Shown here: one piece after another, positions 16,897 to 24,935 of the stretch
Layout: each line of letters opens with the position of its first letter
Position numbering within the stretch: the stretch's first letter is position 1
From: Lachnospiraceae bacterium
GTDB lineage: Bacteria > Bacillota > Clostridia > Lachnospirales > Lachnospiraceae
Direction: 5' to 3'
Assembly: GCA_015056885.1 (NCBI GenBank)
Contig: SVFL01000011.1
Location: 1 to 64,000, forward strand
Length of the DNA: 64,000 bases
Notes under the pieces: model-generated
The model's input: only the letters and a program-made list of their open reading frames with translations
Databases searched by the model: none
Told to the model about the DNA's origin: nothing
Program-made: the position numbers and the translations under genes

Positions 16897-18573
16897 CTAT
16901 ATCAATTCCAATAATTCCGTAGCTCTTTCACGCCATGTATGTTCCCTTGACGCCTTTAAATAAGCGTTCTGTGCAATCTGTTTACGCTTCCTATCATCCT
17001 GTAAAAGACTCTCTATTTCCTTAGGGAGTTCCTCCAGGCTCTCCAAAGAAAACCCAATCAATTCCCTACCATCTTCAAAATGTTCATCCAAATAAGTTGT
17101 TCTCTCCGTCACGCAAACCGCTCCGGACAACAAAATATTGGCAACCCGTTCTGTCATTCCGGCCTTATGCCAGCTCATAATATTTAAACCAATTTTTGCC
17201 TTGCCCCACTCTCTCAACATATCCATCCCCCGAACCTCCGGATGAATCACCAATTGATTTCCATATGCTGACTCATATTCATACCAACTGTCACCATATA
17301 CATGAAGGATAAATCCGGCACTCAAAATCGTATCAATTACCTTTTTCCGATAATAGCCTATAACGCTGCGATAGACACGCCTCATCCCCACAAGTTTTGT
17401 TATGAATTGCTCCTTGTCCGGACATACTCCTTGCTGTTTTAGCCACTCTTCAAGCCCCTTATCAAAGGCCTTGTCCGAGTGCTTGCACATATATTCATAA
17501 AACCCTTGCATTTCTACATCTTCAAACTTTTTCTGCACCGGAAAATAACTTCCAATAAAAACAATATCATAAGGACGTTCTTCAGAATTTATCATTCCTC
17601 CATCAATACCTGCCGGCGGAAAATGCAAAGCATTGGGAACATCAAAATATTTTTTGATAAATTCGCTGTGGAACCCATCCTGACACAAAACATATATGTC
17701 CTTCACCGCATCAAACATCTCACCAAACGGAGCCGGATAATCAAACCAGAACTGGAACTTCTTCCCGCGAATCTTGTGTATGATTTCCCGACTTAAAAGT
17801 CTGGACTGAAAACCTACCATTCCCTTACACAGACCATCCACTCCGTCAAAATCCACACTCTCTACACTCCAAAGCTGTACCGCCTGTCCCAGACTAGCCA
17901 AGGCCTCCGCCAAAGCGTCTGCAAATCCCTGCAATACCCCTGCACAGGTGTCATCCCCCCGTATAACAATAAAGGGAGCTGTATTCTCCCTTATTCTATC
18001 ATATTCCTCATCATTTGACAGCATTTTATTCATATTTGTCTGCAAAACCGAAAACAGCCCTTGTTCCATTGCCATCACACACATGCTCTGAAAAAGGTCA
18101 TTCATACAGCCATATTCCTGCAATTTGTGCAGATTCCTGCGCAAAACGTACGCCCAGGTAAGCATCCCCTGCTCCGTCAGTTTTTGAGATTTTTTTATCA
18201 CATGCCAAAGAGCCATGCAAGTACTTCCGGCCTCCAACAATCTGCACAACAATTCATAATTGGTTAAATCCTCAAGACACTCATTAAAACAACCTGTTTT
18301 CCTAAGCAATTCCCGTTCAAAAGCCAACCCGATTATTTCCACTCCATAATAAGCCAGCATCTCCACAGATTGCAGCTCTACAGCCTCTCCTTCGCCCCCA
18401 AACAATACCATAACCGGATAATTGGGCATAGCAAGACATTCGCATACTACAGCCATGTCTTCACTCTGTATGCGATCTTGATTAACAAATATTAATCTTT
18501 GGGAATCATTATTCCGGATGTACTCATTCTTCAACTTTGAATTCTCAAAGTCTGCAGAGGACAGGTTTATCAT
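16897..18573 (-). CDS. CgeB-like GT-B glycosyltransferase with degenerate GT2-like N-terminus
   Basis: A 558-residue protein. The C-terminal half (about 200-558) looks like a GT-B transferase of the glyco_trans_1_2/CgeB kind: DIVFIGSYFPVQKKFED, LHVYGDSWYEYESAYG, KIGLNIMSWHKAGMTERV and LLSGAVCVTERTTYLDEHF. The N-terminal part has a GT2-like tail (FERELLRKTGCF, TNYELLCRLLEAG) but no DxD, so it is probably non-catalytic. It lies 30 nt beyond the flagellin terminator at 18603-18629 with no visible promoter, so it is probably expressed by read-through from fliC. This suggests flagellin as the acceptor (inference). Confidence 0.8.
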   Translation of the reverse strand: MINLSSADFENSKLKNEYIRNNDSQRLIFVNQDRIQSEDMAVVCECLAMPNYPVMVLFGGEGEAVELQSVEMLAYYGVEIIGLAFERELLRKTGCFNECLEDLTNYELLCRLLEAGSTCMALWHVIKKSQKLTEQGMLTWAYVLRRNLHKLQEYGCMNDLFQSMCVMAMEQGLFSVLQTNMNKMLSNDEEYDRIRENTAPFIVIRGDDTCAGVLQGFADALAEALASLGQAVQLWSVESVDFDGVDGLCKGMVGFQSRLLSREIIHKIRGKKFQFWFDYPAPFGEMFDAVKDIYVLCQDGFHSEFIKKYFDVPNALHFPPAGIDGGMINSEERPYDIVFIGSYFPVQKKFEDVEMQGFYEYMCKHSDKAFDKGLEEWLKQQGVCPDKEQFITKLVGMRRVYRSVIGYYRKKVIDTILSAGFILHVYGDSWYEYESAYGNQLVIHPEVRGMDMLREWGKAKIGLNIMSWHKAGMTERVANILLSGAVCVTERTTYLDEHFEDGRELIGFSLESLEELPKEIESLLQDDRKRKQIAQNAYLKASREHTWRERATELLELI

Positions 18574-18602
18574 AATGCGTGCCCCTCACCTTTTTATATA
18601 TA

Positions 18603-18629
18603 AAATAAGGGCTGACTTACGTCAGCCCT
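18603..18629 (-). terminator. Terminator of the first flagellin gene
   Basis: AGGGCTGAC-TTAC-GTCAGCCCT forms a perfect 9-bp stem followed on the minus strand by TATTTTAT. The poor U-tract suggests partial read-through into 18573. Confidence 0.8.
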
Positions 18630-18647
18630 ATCAATCTCATTTTACCA

Positions 18648-19457
18648 TTACTGGAGCAGAGACAATACTCCCTGATTTGCCTGATTAGCCTGAGCCAACA
18701 TGGACTGACCTGCCTGTGCAAGTACGTTATTATTGGAATAACGAACCATTTCAGTAGCCATATCGGTATCACGAATCTGGGACTCTGCTGCTGTGGTATT
18801 CTCAACAACGTTGTCCAGATTGTTAATGGTATGCTCTAATCTGTTCTGAACAGCACCAAGCTGGGAACGGAAAGTAGATACGGAAGTAATTGCAGACTTA
18901 ATAGTAGCCAATGCACTCTGAGCACCACTCTGAGAAGAAACTTTTACGCTTCCTACACCAATTCCGCTTGCACTCATCTTGGAAAGGCTCAGGGAAATAG
19001 TGTGAGTACCCTCTGTACCAACCTGCAAAGTGATTGTCTTGCTGGAAGACAGAAGATTCATCTCGTTGAAAGTAGTATCATTAGCAGTTCTGCTAATCTC
19101 GGAAATCAACTGATCAACCTCAGACTGAACATAGCTACGGTCAGTAGAAGTAAGAGTACCATTCGCTGCCTTAGTTGCCAGCTCATTCATACGCTGCAAC
19201 ATATCATGAACTTCATTCAAAGCACCTTCTGCGGTCTGTACCATGGAGATACCATCCTGTGCATTGCTGGAAGCCTGAGTCAGACCTCTGATCTGACGTC
19301 TCATCTTCTCACTCATTGCCAAACCTGCTGCATCATCTGCCGCACGGTTAATCTTATAACCGGAAGATAACTTCTCTGTGGACTTTGCCTGTGAAGCAGT
19401 TGTCAAACCAAGCATTCTGTTAGAATTCATTGCCAAAAGATTGTGCTGTACTACCAT
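18648..19457 (-). CDS. fliC: Flagellin (copy 1, short form)
   Basis: Filament subunit exported by the flagellar type III system. It has 269 residues: the D0/D1 N-terminal region (VQHNLLAMNSNRMLGLTT, STEKLSSGYKINRAADDAAG) joins the C-terminal region (GAVQNRLEHTINNLDNVVEN, NNNVLAQAGQSMLAQANQ) through only about 50 residues. The variable D2/D3 domains are therefore absent. The linker is Ser-rich (SVKVSSQSGAQSALATIKS), a plausible site for O-glycans. AAGGAGG precedes the ATG and a sigma-28 promoter lies at 19605-19631. It is nearly identical to the copy at 23024-23833. Confidence 0.97.
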   Translation of the reverse strand: MVVQHNLLAMNSNRMLGLTTASQAKSTEKLSSGYKINRAADDAAGLAMSEKMRRQIRGLTQASSNAQDGISMVQTAEGALNEVHDMLQRMNELATKAANGTLTSTDRSYVQSEVDQLISEISRTANDTTFNEMNLLSSSKTITLQVGTEGTHTISLSLSKMSASGIGVGSVKVSSQSGAQSALATIKSAITSVSTFRSQLGAVQNRLEHTINNLDNVVENTTAAESQIRDTDMATEMVRYSNNNVLAQAGQSMLAQANQANQGVLSLLQ

Positions 19458-19604
19458 AATTTTTCCTCCTTGAGATGGCCGATTATCGGCTTTCCTATAA
19501 TTAATTAGTTAATAGTTCTAACCGTATCCTCAAACATCCGTGTAATCCGGATTGGTTAATTTAATAAGTACAAACTGTTTGTCTACTTGTCTTACTTGAT
19601 TAAT

Positions 19605-19631
19605 ATATCGGCGGTTATTTTGAATACTTTA
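19605..19631 (-). promoter_or_regulatory. Sigma-28 (SigD/FliA) promoter of flagellin copy 1
   Basis: TAAA, 15 nt, GCCGATAT on the minus strand matches the flagellar sigma consensus. The leader would be about 140 nt. A palindrome GCCGAT-A-ATCGGC lies just before the ribosome site (19476-19490). Confidence 0.9.
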
Positions 19632-19651
19632 GCCCTTTTTGGAAAATTTTT

Positions 19652-20827
19652 TTATTTTCCGGAAAAATCTCCCAAAACCTTGATAATTTCAGCAATCCGC
19701 GCCTTCATATTATGTTCAGAACACACTTTTTTGCAACCGTTTTGCGCAATCTCTCTTCTCTCCTTATCATGGGTCAGATAGTATTCTGCCTTAGCCATTA
19801 AATCCTCCGTACTTTCATAAAATACAAAATCCTCTCCCGGCACAAAATACTCCAACAGCTCCTGCTGATAATTACTCAACAGAAAACCGCCACTTCCCAT
19901 AATATCCAAAGCTCTTAGAGGAATACCCGTCTTGATGCTTCTGAGAGTAATATTCAGATTAATTTTAGAACACCTGAACACATAGGGCATTTCATCATAA
20001 TAGTCAATTTTTCCTCTATTCTCTACACCGGGAATCTGTAAATCTGATTCGTAGGTATATAAATGCACTGCATATTTACTGCCCAATGTTTCTAACAATT
20101 CCCGGCGCTCCAAGGCGGTCACCTGTCTGGCCAGCACATAATCTGCATAAATTGCTCTGGGAGACAAAACATGTGAATCATCGGGATTAGTCGGATATGC
20201 TTTCTCCATTTCTGCAACCAACTCATCCGTCAGCATCTCCTGCAGAAAATAATACCCCTGAATCTGCTGCTGGCATCTGATCATGCCGTCCAGATATCCT
20301 CTTGCATAGGGATCTATATTCTGAAACTTGTCATAAATCCGATGTTTCTTTTCGTTGTACAAGGAGCCCACAAAGGAAATATCTCCTTTATACTTTTCTC
20401 TCTGAGCCTCTGACACCACCAGACTCCCCAAACGCTTCTCATTTACCGCCAAAGGCAGATAATAAACTGTTTGAATACCTGCATTGTACAATTCCTGATA
20501 AACCGCATAATCAAACAAAAAAACATAATTGCACGGATTAATCACTGTATAGGAATAGACTTGGATATGGGGACTGTCATACACCCAAGACACATACCTC
20601 AAACCAATTTTATTACACACTATAGATGCCTGTGGAAAATAGTTAAAGGAAAAAACAAAATCACAAGAACAGATAGCCAGTGCTTCCTTCAGCCTTTTTG
20701 TAATCTCTTCTTCAGAGAGTTTTTTCTCTGCAAAAGGAATCTTTACTACCCTGTGACCCAATTCCTCAAAAGCCTCATACATATCTTCATTGCCAAAGCT
20801 GTTCCACTCCAAATAAAAAACATTCAC
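19652..20827 (-). CDS. CgeB-like glycosyltransferase (DUF3880/glyco_trans_1_2 type)
   Basis: A 391-residue GT-B type protein: VFYLEWNSFGNEDMYEAFEE at the N-terminus, YVSWVYDSPHIQVYSY, ISFVGSLYNEKKH, and a C-terminal donor domain with KINLNITLRSIKTGIPLRAL, MGSGGFLLSNYQQELLEYF and a HDKERREIAQNG helix. The start is GTG, overlapping the stop of the upstream gene as GTGA, with GGAG 6 nt before it. It is paralogous to the N-terminal half of that gene. Its position between two flagellin genes suggests flagellin as acceptor; the sugar is unknown. Confidence 0.82.
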   Translation of the reverse strand: MNVFYLEWNSFGNEDMYEAFEELGHRVVKIPFAEKKLSEEEITKRLKEALAICSCDFVFSFNYFPQASIVCNKIGLRYVSWVYDSPHIQVYSYTVINPCNYVFLFDYAVYQELYNAGIQTVYYLPLAVNEKRLGSLVVSEAQREKYKGDISFVGSLYNEKKHRIYDKFQNIDPYARGYLDGMIRCQQQIQGYYFLQEMLTDELVAEMEKAYPTNPDDSHVLSPRAIYADYVLARQVTALERRELLETLGSKYAVHLYTYESDLQIPGVENRGKIDYYDEMPYVFRCSKINLNITLRSIKTGIPLRALDIMGSGGFLLSNYQQELLEYFVPGEDFVFYESTEDLMAKAEYYLTHDKERREIAQNGCKKVCSEHNMKARIAEIIKVLGDFSGK

Positions 20828-22956
20828 CAGGTCTCCACCATGCCTTCCTGAAATTCTTCCTGTGCAATTTCTAACATCTGTCTCGCTGACAAATGTCTTT
20901 GATACTCCTTATTCTGAAACAGATTCTCATGGTCCTCACGGACGCTTTGGTTTTTCTCATAAGAAATCGCCTCAAAATCACGCGCAAACCATTCATAATC
21001 TCCGTCTGTCATAGTTTCCGGATGCAAAAAAGCTGCCCCATACCGGAAGGAATGCCACTTACGCAACCGGTATTTTGCAGGATTACGAAACGCCATATAA
21101 GTACCATAGGTTTCAAATTCACTAAAACTGTTAGAAGTCAGTTTATCCTTGGGTATAGAGAAAATAATCTTCTCATAGAAGGTATTTCCCTTCAAACTAT
21201 CATTATTCTCAATTTCCTGTATCATCTGTTGCATCATTTTGCACTGAATTAACATATGCTCTGATATAAAGGAACCGGAAATTGCTTTGTGCATCCCCGG
21301 GAACAACCGCCCGATGGTATTAAAATACTCCTCGTGGTACTCATCTTTCAAGTCAAAATAAGGGGATACCCCATCTGCAGCAAACATGGTAAAGGGAGCA
21401 CAAGGCACCGTATCTCCATCCCAGACCAGATAATACTCTTCCTCACACACAAAGGAATACTGCATCTTCAAAAACTGTTGATAATACCACCCTGTGATAC
21501 CTCTGGGCAGTTCCTCCACTCCCAAAGCCTTCTTCATCACACTATGAACCTTATCAAAGGGGAGTATTTCCTCTTCATTAATAAATCCTGCCTCATTGGC
21601 AACAGCAGATGCTTTTACCAACTCTCCTACCTTCTCATTACCCAGAAAATACAGCTTTCTGGGATAAAGATTTTGAACCATGCGCACATGATTATGTGCC
21701 AGACGCTCATAGTCTGCCGGTGTTGTAAGAATTAATGTCTTATGATTTTTCTCCATTTCTGCAGTCGCAACAAGCTTCATTACTTCCATCATCCGAACAT
21801 TATAATTATGCATTCTCCAGACCTTTTCCTGCCCGGTCCGTGCGATTTCCTCGCGCTCTTTATCATGACTTAAATAATATTCTACAAGTTCCTGCAGTTC
21901 CTCCAAATTGTGATATACAACCAAATCTTTTCCCAGTTCAAAGTAATGCGCAAGTTCTTCCTGATAATTGGTTATTAAAAATCCTCCCGCAGCCAAAACA
22001 TCAAAAACCCTCTGAGGTATCCCGGTTTCAATACAATGAAGGGTAATATTCAAATTAATCTTAGATTTCCGATAAACACCGTAAACCTCCCTGTCATACC
22101 CCACTCCCGGCTTCACAGTCACTCCTTCTGCGAGTGCAGACACATCTGCATCCCTTGTATACAAGCTTACCGGATATTTAGAAGCCAAGGCATTCAAAAT
22201 AGTCACACGCTCCCTGTTCGCAATTACCCTGGCAAACACCGCTGCTCCATAAAAAAGACGCTCATCCATATAGGGATAGTCTCTTTTTACTTTGTGCCCC
22301 TCATAATCTCCCAGATAATTTATTACGTCCTGTGGTACCTGATTATAGAAATCCACATCTCCCGTCCATTGCAAAGCCATCCTATCCACACAGGTCTCAA
22401 ATTCATTCTTTACCCATTCCCCGGCCCCCGCCATAATTTCCGACAAATGCTCTATCTGATAAAGCTGTCCCACGAAAGAAATCTCATCTGTATATTGTTT
22501 TAATTTATTTTCCAAATCATTTTCTAAAACCATTGCAACTTTATCTGTACACACAGCAAGGGGAAAATGATATATATTTCGTATGCCACTAGTCTTCAAT
22601 CTCTTATATTCATTTCCATCAAAAACAAAAATATAATTGGTAGAATATCTTGCATATTCTGTGTAAAGTTCCTTCTGAGGCGCATCATACACCCATGCGA
22701 TATAAATACAATTTACACAATGGCATGCCTCCGCCACAGTCTCTATAAAATCATAGGTCACCACATGAGTAATCTGCATTGCCTCAATCGCTCTCTGTAG
22801 TTCCTCGCATTCCTGTCTCCAAAATCCTTGAGCATGCATCACTTCATTCATTTGATATACTTCATATCCCAATGCATTCAACGCCTCCGGAATATCCAAT
22901 AAACTAATATCATCCGTGGCAACATATAAAATTCGCTTTTCTGTTAATTGAGCCAT
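20824..22956 (-). CDS. Bifunctional glycosyltransferase: CgeB-like GT-B + DUF6492-like domain
   Basis: A 710-residue protein starting MAQLTEKRILYVATDDISL. The frame is open further upstream, but that part overlaps the flagellin gene and its terminator, so the ATG at 22954-22956 is used (GGGGTATGTT upstream). Residues 1-395 parallel the 391-residue neighbour (CIYIAWVYDAPQ, EISFVGQLYQ, KINLNITLHCIETGIPQRVF). Residues about 400-690 form a second transferase-like domain with TLILTTPADYERLAHNHVRM and YLVWDGDTVPCAPF, resembling DUF6492 proteins. It follows flagellin copy 2 and its terminator directly, so it is probably co-expressed by read-through. Confidence 0.8.
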   Translation of the reverse strand: MAQLTEKRILYVATDDISLLDIPEALNALGYEVYQMNEVMHAQGFWRQECEELQRAIEAMQITHVVTYDFIETVAEACHCVNCIYIAWVYDAPQKELYTEYARYSTNYIFVFDGNEYKRLKTSGIRNIYHFPLAVCTDKVAMVLENDLENKLKQYTDEISFVGQLYQIEHLSEIMAGAGEWVKNEFETCVDRMALQWTGDVDFYNQVPQDVINYLGDYEGHKVKRDYPYMDERLFYGAAVFARVIANRERVTILNALASKYPVSLYTRDADVSALAEGVTVKPGVGYDREVYGVYRKSKINLNITLHCIETGIPQRVFDVLAAGGFLITNYQEELAHYFELGKDLVVYHNLEELQELVEYYLSHDKEREEIARTGQEKVWRMHNYNVRMMEVMKLVATAEMEKNHKTLILTTPADYERLAHNHVRMVQNLYPRKLYFLGNEKVGELVKASAVANEAGFINEEEILPFDKVHSVMKKALGVEELPRGITGWYYQQFLKMQYSFVCEEEYYLVWDGDTVPCAPFTMFAADGVSPYFDLKDEYHEEYFNTIGRLFPGMHKAISGSFISEHMLIQCKMMQQMIQEIENNDSLKGNTFYEKIIFSIPKDKLTSNSFSEFETYGTYMAFRNPAKYRLRKWHSFRYGAAFLHPETMTDGDYEWFARDFEAISYEKNQSVREDHENLFQNKEYQRHLSARQMLEIAQEEFQEGMVETW

Positions 22957-22974
22957 AACATACCCCTTTTTTCC

Positions 22975-23003
22975 AAAAAAGGAGCCGGCTAAAAGCCGAC
23001 TCC
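22975..23003 (-). terminator. Terminator of the second flagellin gene
   Basis: GGAGTCGGC-TTTTA-GCCGGCTCC followed by TTTTTT on the minus strand, 20 nt after the flagellin stop and 20 nt before the next ATG. Confidence 0.9.
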
Positions 23004-23023
23004 TCTCGGTAGTTGATTTGCAA

Positions 23024-23833
23024 TTATCCCAACAGAGACAATACGCCCTGATTAGACTGGTTAGCCTGTGCCAACATAGCCTGTCCTGCCTGAGCAAGAA
23101 TGTTATTGTTGGAGTACTTAACCATCTCTGTAGCCATATCGGTATCACGAATCTTGGACTCAGCAGAAGTAGTATTCTCAACAACGTTATCCAGGTTGTT
23201 GATGGTGTGCTCTAATCTGTTCTGAACAGCACCAAGCTGAGAACGGAAAGTAGATACAGAAGTGATTGCAGTCTTAATGGTTCCAAGAGCACTCTGTGCA
23301 CTGCTCTGAGAAGAAACCTTAACACTACCTACACCAATTCCACTTGCACTCATCTTGGAAAGGCTCAAGCTAATCGTATGACTAGACTCTGTACCTACCT
23401 GAAGAGTAACAGTCTTAGAAGAAGACAACAGGTTCATCTCGTTGAATGTGGTATCGTTGGAAGTTCTGGAAATCTCAGAAATCAACTGATCTACCTCAGA
23501 CTGAACGTAGCTACGGTCAGTAGAAGTAAGAGTACCATTCGCTGCCTTGGTTGCCAGCTCATTCATACGCTGCAGCATATCGTGTACTTCGTTCAAAGCA
23601 CCTTCTGCTGTCTGCACCATGGAAATACCATCCTGTGCGTTAGCGGAAGCCTGAGTCAGACCTCTTACCTGACGTCTCATCTTCTCGGAAATAGCCAAAC
23701 CTGCTGCATCATCTGCTGCACGATTGATCTTATAACCGGATGACAACTTCTCAGTAGACTTCGCCTGTGTTGCTGCGGTCAAGCCGAGCATTCTGTTAGA
23801 GTTCATTGCTGTTAAATTGTGCTGTACTACCAT
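23024..23833 (-). CDS. fliC: Flagellin (copy 2, short form)
   Basis: A 269-residue flagellin differing from copy 1 at only a modest number of positions (for example VQHNLTAMNSNRMLGLTAAT and the C-terminal SLLG instead of SLLQ). It likewise lacks D2/D3. The frame extends 11 codons upstream, but the ATG at 23831-23833 has the same AAGGAGGAAAAATT ribosome site as copy 1. Its sigma-28 promoter is at 24024-24050 with a long structured leader. Two near-identical copies suggest a tandem duplication that trapped glycosyltransferase genes between them. Confidence 0.97.
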   Translation of the reverse strand: MVVQHNLTAMNSNRMLGLTAATQAKSTEKLSSGYKINRAADDAAGLAISEKMRRQVRGLTQASANAQDGISMVQTAEGALNEVHDMLQRMNELATKAANGTLTSTDRSYVQSEVDQLISEISRTSNDTTFNEMNLLSSSKTVTLQVGTESSHTISLSLSKMSASGIGVGSVKVSSQSSAQSALGTIKTAITSVSTFRSQLGAVQNRLEHTINNLDNVVENTTSAESKIRDTDMATEMVKYSNNNILAQAGQAMLAQANQSNQGVLSLLG

Positions 23834-23840
23834 AATTTTT

Positions 23841-23873
23841 CCTCCTTGAATTGTAAAAGATCCCATCCTTGAG
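23841..23873 (-). promoter_or_regulatory. Paired AAGGA motifs in the flagellin copy 2 leader (possible CsrA site)
   Basis: CTCAAGGATGGGA is followed 22 nt later by TTCAAGGAGG, which is the ribosome site. CsrA represses hag in Bacillus by binding such paired GGA motifs. The upstream leader (about 23900-23975) can fold through GTAACC/GGTTAC and CCGCACA/TGTGCGG. No csrA or fliW lies in this window, so this is only a suggestion. Confidence 0.3.
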
Positions 23874-24023
23874 ACCAGTCGATTGTATAACTACCTTTCA
23901 TCCGAACCGCACATTTCGAACTGCCGGTAGAAGTTACGGTAACCATCCATCATTGTGCGGATGATAGCCGGTTACTGCCCGTTTAGAAAGAAATGATCAT
24001 CTCATTTACTTTTCTTGATAGAT

Positions 24024-24050
24024 ATATCGGAAATATTTACAAAAACTTTA
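24024..24050 (-). promoter_or_regulatory. Sigma-28 promoter of flagellin copy 2
   Basis: TAAA, 15 nt, TCCGATAT on the minus strand. The leader would be about 180 nt. Confidence 0.88.
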
Positions 24051-24071
24051 GGGCAAAATTAAATTTTTTTA

Positions 24072-24545
24072 TTATTTTTTTTGATCCATGTATCTGGACG
24101 AGGAAAGCGTCACCCCACTCATGCTCTTATAGTAATCATAGGCAGCTTTGGAGCTCTGTCTGTTCTGACGGACACCCGCTCTGGCTCCTCTGAAATACTC
24201 CTCTATAAGCTTCTTATTGCGGGCTTCCTGAGCCTGAATCGAGGTTCCAAGCTCCGTCACTCTCGCAATCTTATTCTGCAACTCTTTGATTTCCGTTGCA
24301 TATTGATTACGATTCTCGGACAACTCTTTGGATATCCCCTCGTAAAGAGCTTCGAAACCATCATCCAGACGGGTCAGTTTTTCAATCAGTTTCCCTTTTT
24401 CCTCAACAGCTTCATCGAAACTGTCCAAATCTGCTTCCCCGTTTTTAAAAGCTTCTTCCTGCTTACGATTATACTCTTGTATCTCCAGAAGTACTTTTAT
24501 TTTCTGATCCATACTTTCAGATAATATAGTTAACTGACTTTTCAC
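24072..24545 (-). CDS. FliT/FlgN-like flagellar chaperone (putative)
   Basis: A 157-residue, mostly alpha-helical and highly charged protein (VLLEIQEYNRKQEEAF, VEEKGKLIEKLTRLDDGF, NKIARVTELGTSIQAQEARN). Its C-terminal tail (RGARAGVRQNRQSSKAAYDY) is basic and Ser-rich. I do not see a decisive motif; the call rests on its place directly after fliD-fliS and its helical FlgN/FliT-like make-up. The start is GTG, overlapping the fliS stop (TAGTG), with AAAGGG upstream. It is the last gene of the flaG-fliD-fliS transcript. Confidence 0.65.
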   Translation of the reverse strand: MKSQLTILSESMDQKIKVLLEIQEYNRKQEEAFKNGEADLDSFDEAVEEKGKLIEKLTRLDDGFEALYEGISKELSENRNQYATEIKELQNKIARVTELGTSIQAQEARNKKLIEEYFRGARAGVRQNRQSSKAAYDYYKSMSGVTLSSSRYMDQKK

Positions 24546-24931
24546 TAGATCAACCCTTTCTCTCTGTTGATACGCATTACCTCTTTCCAGGTATCCCGAA
24601 CAGACCTAAGATGCATATTAACCTCTTCCAATATCTCCTTGTCCTTCGTGATATTGGCTTCCACAAGGCGCTGCGACAGATACGAATAAATATTCTCAAA
24701 ATCCTGTGCTACTGCATACTTCATATCAAGTGTCTGTCTCAGATAATCAATAATCTTCTCCACCTTGACGATATTCGTATGAGCCTTGGGAATATCCTTC
24801 TGATCTAATGCCATCTCTGCTATGTTGCAAAATTTAATAGCGCCTTCATACAACATCAAAGTAAGCTCCGCCGGACTGGCCGTCATTACTTTATTGTTCT
24901 GGTATTGCGCATAAGCGTTGGGTAACGCCAT
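24545..24931 (-). CDS. fliS: Flagellar export chaperone FliS
   Basis: Cytosolic chaperone that binds the flagellin C-terminus before export. It has 128 residues with the typical N-terminus NAYAQYQNNKVMTASPAELTLMLYEGAIKF and an all-helical body ending VRDTWKEVMRINREKGLI. AGGAGG precedes the ATG. It lies 4 nt after fliD and overlaps the next gene by one base. Confidence 0.95.
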   Translation of the reverse strand: MALPNAYAQYQNNKVMTASPAELTLMLYEGAIKFCNIAEMALDQKDIPKAHTNIVKVEKIIDYLRQTLDMKYAVAQDFENIYSYLSQRLVEANITKDKEILEEVNMHLRSVRDTWKEVMRINREKGLI

Positions 24932-24935
24932 TTTA

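Noticed and set aside
19476..19490. Second sigma-28 promoter (GCCGATAA) directly before the copy 1 ribosome site
   Set aside because: No TAAA-like -35 at 14-16 nt. The octamer is half of a palindrome, and a full sigma-28 promoter exists at 19605-19631.
22957..23184. N-terminal extension of the bifunctional glycosyltransferase across the flagellin stop
   Set aside because: It overlaps the flagellin gene in another frame and the terminator. The downstream ATG gives the N-terminus expected from its paralogue.
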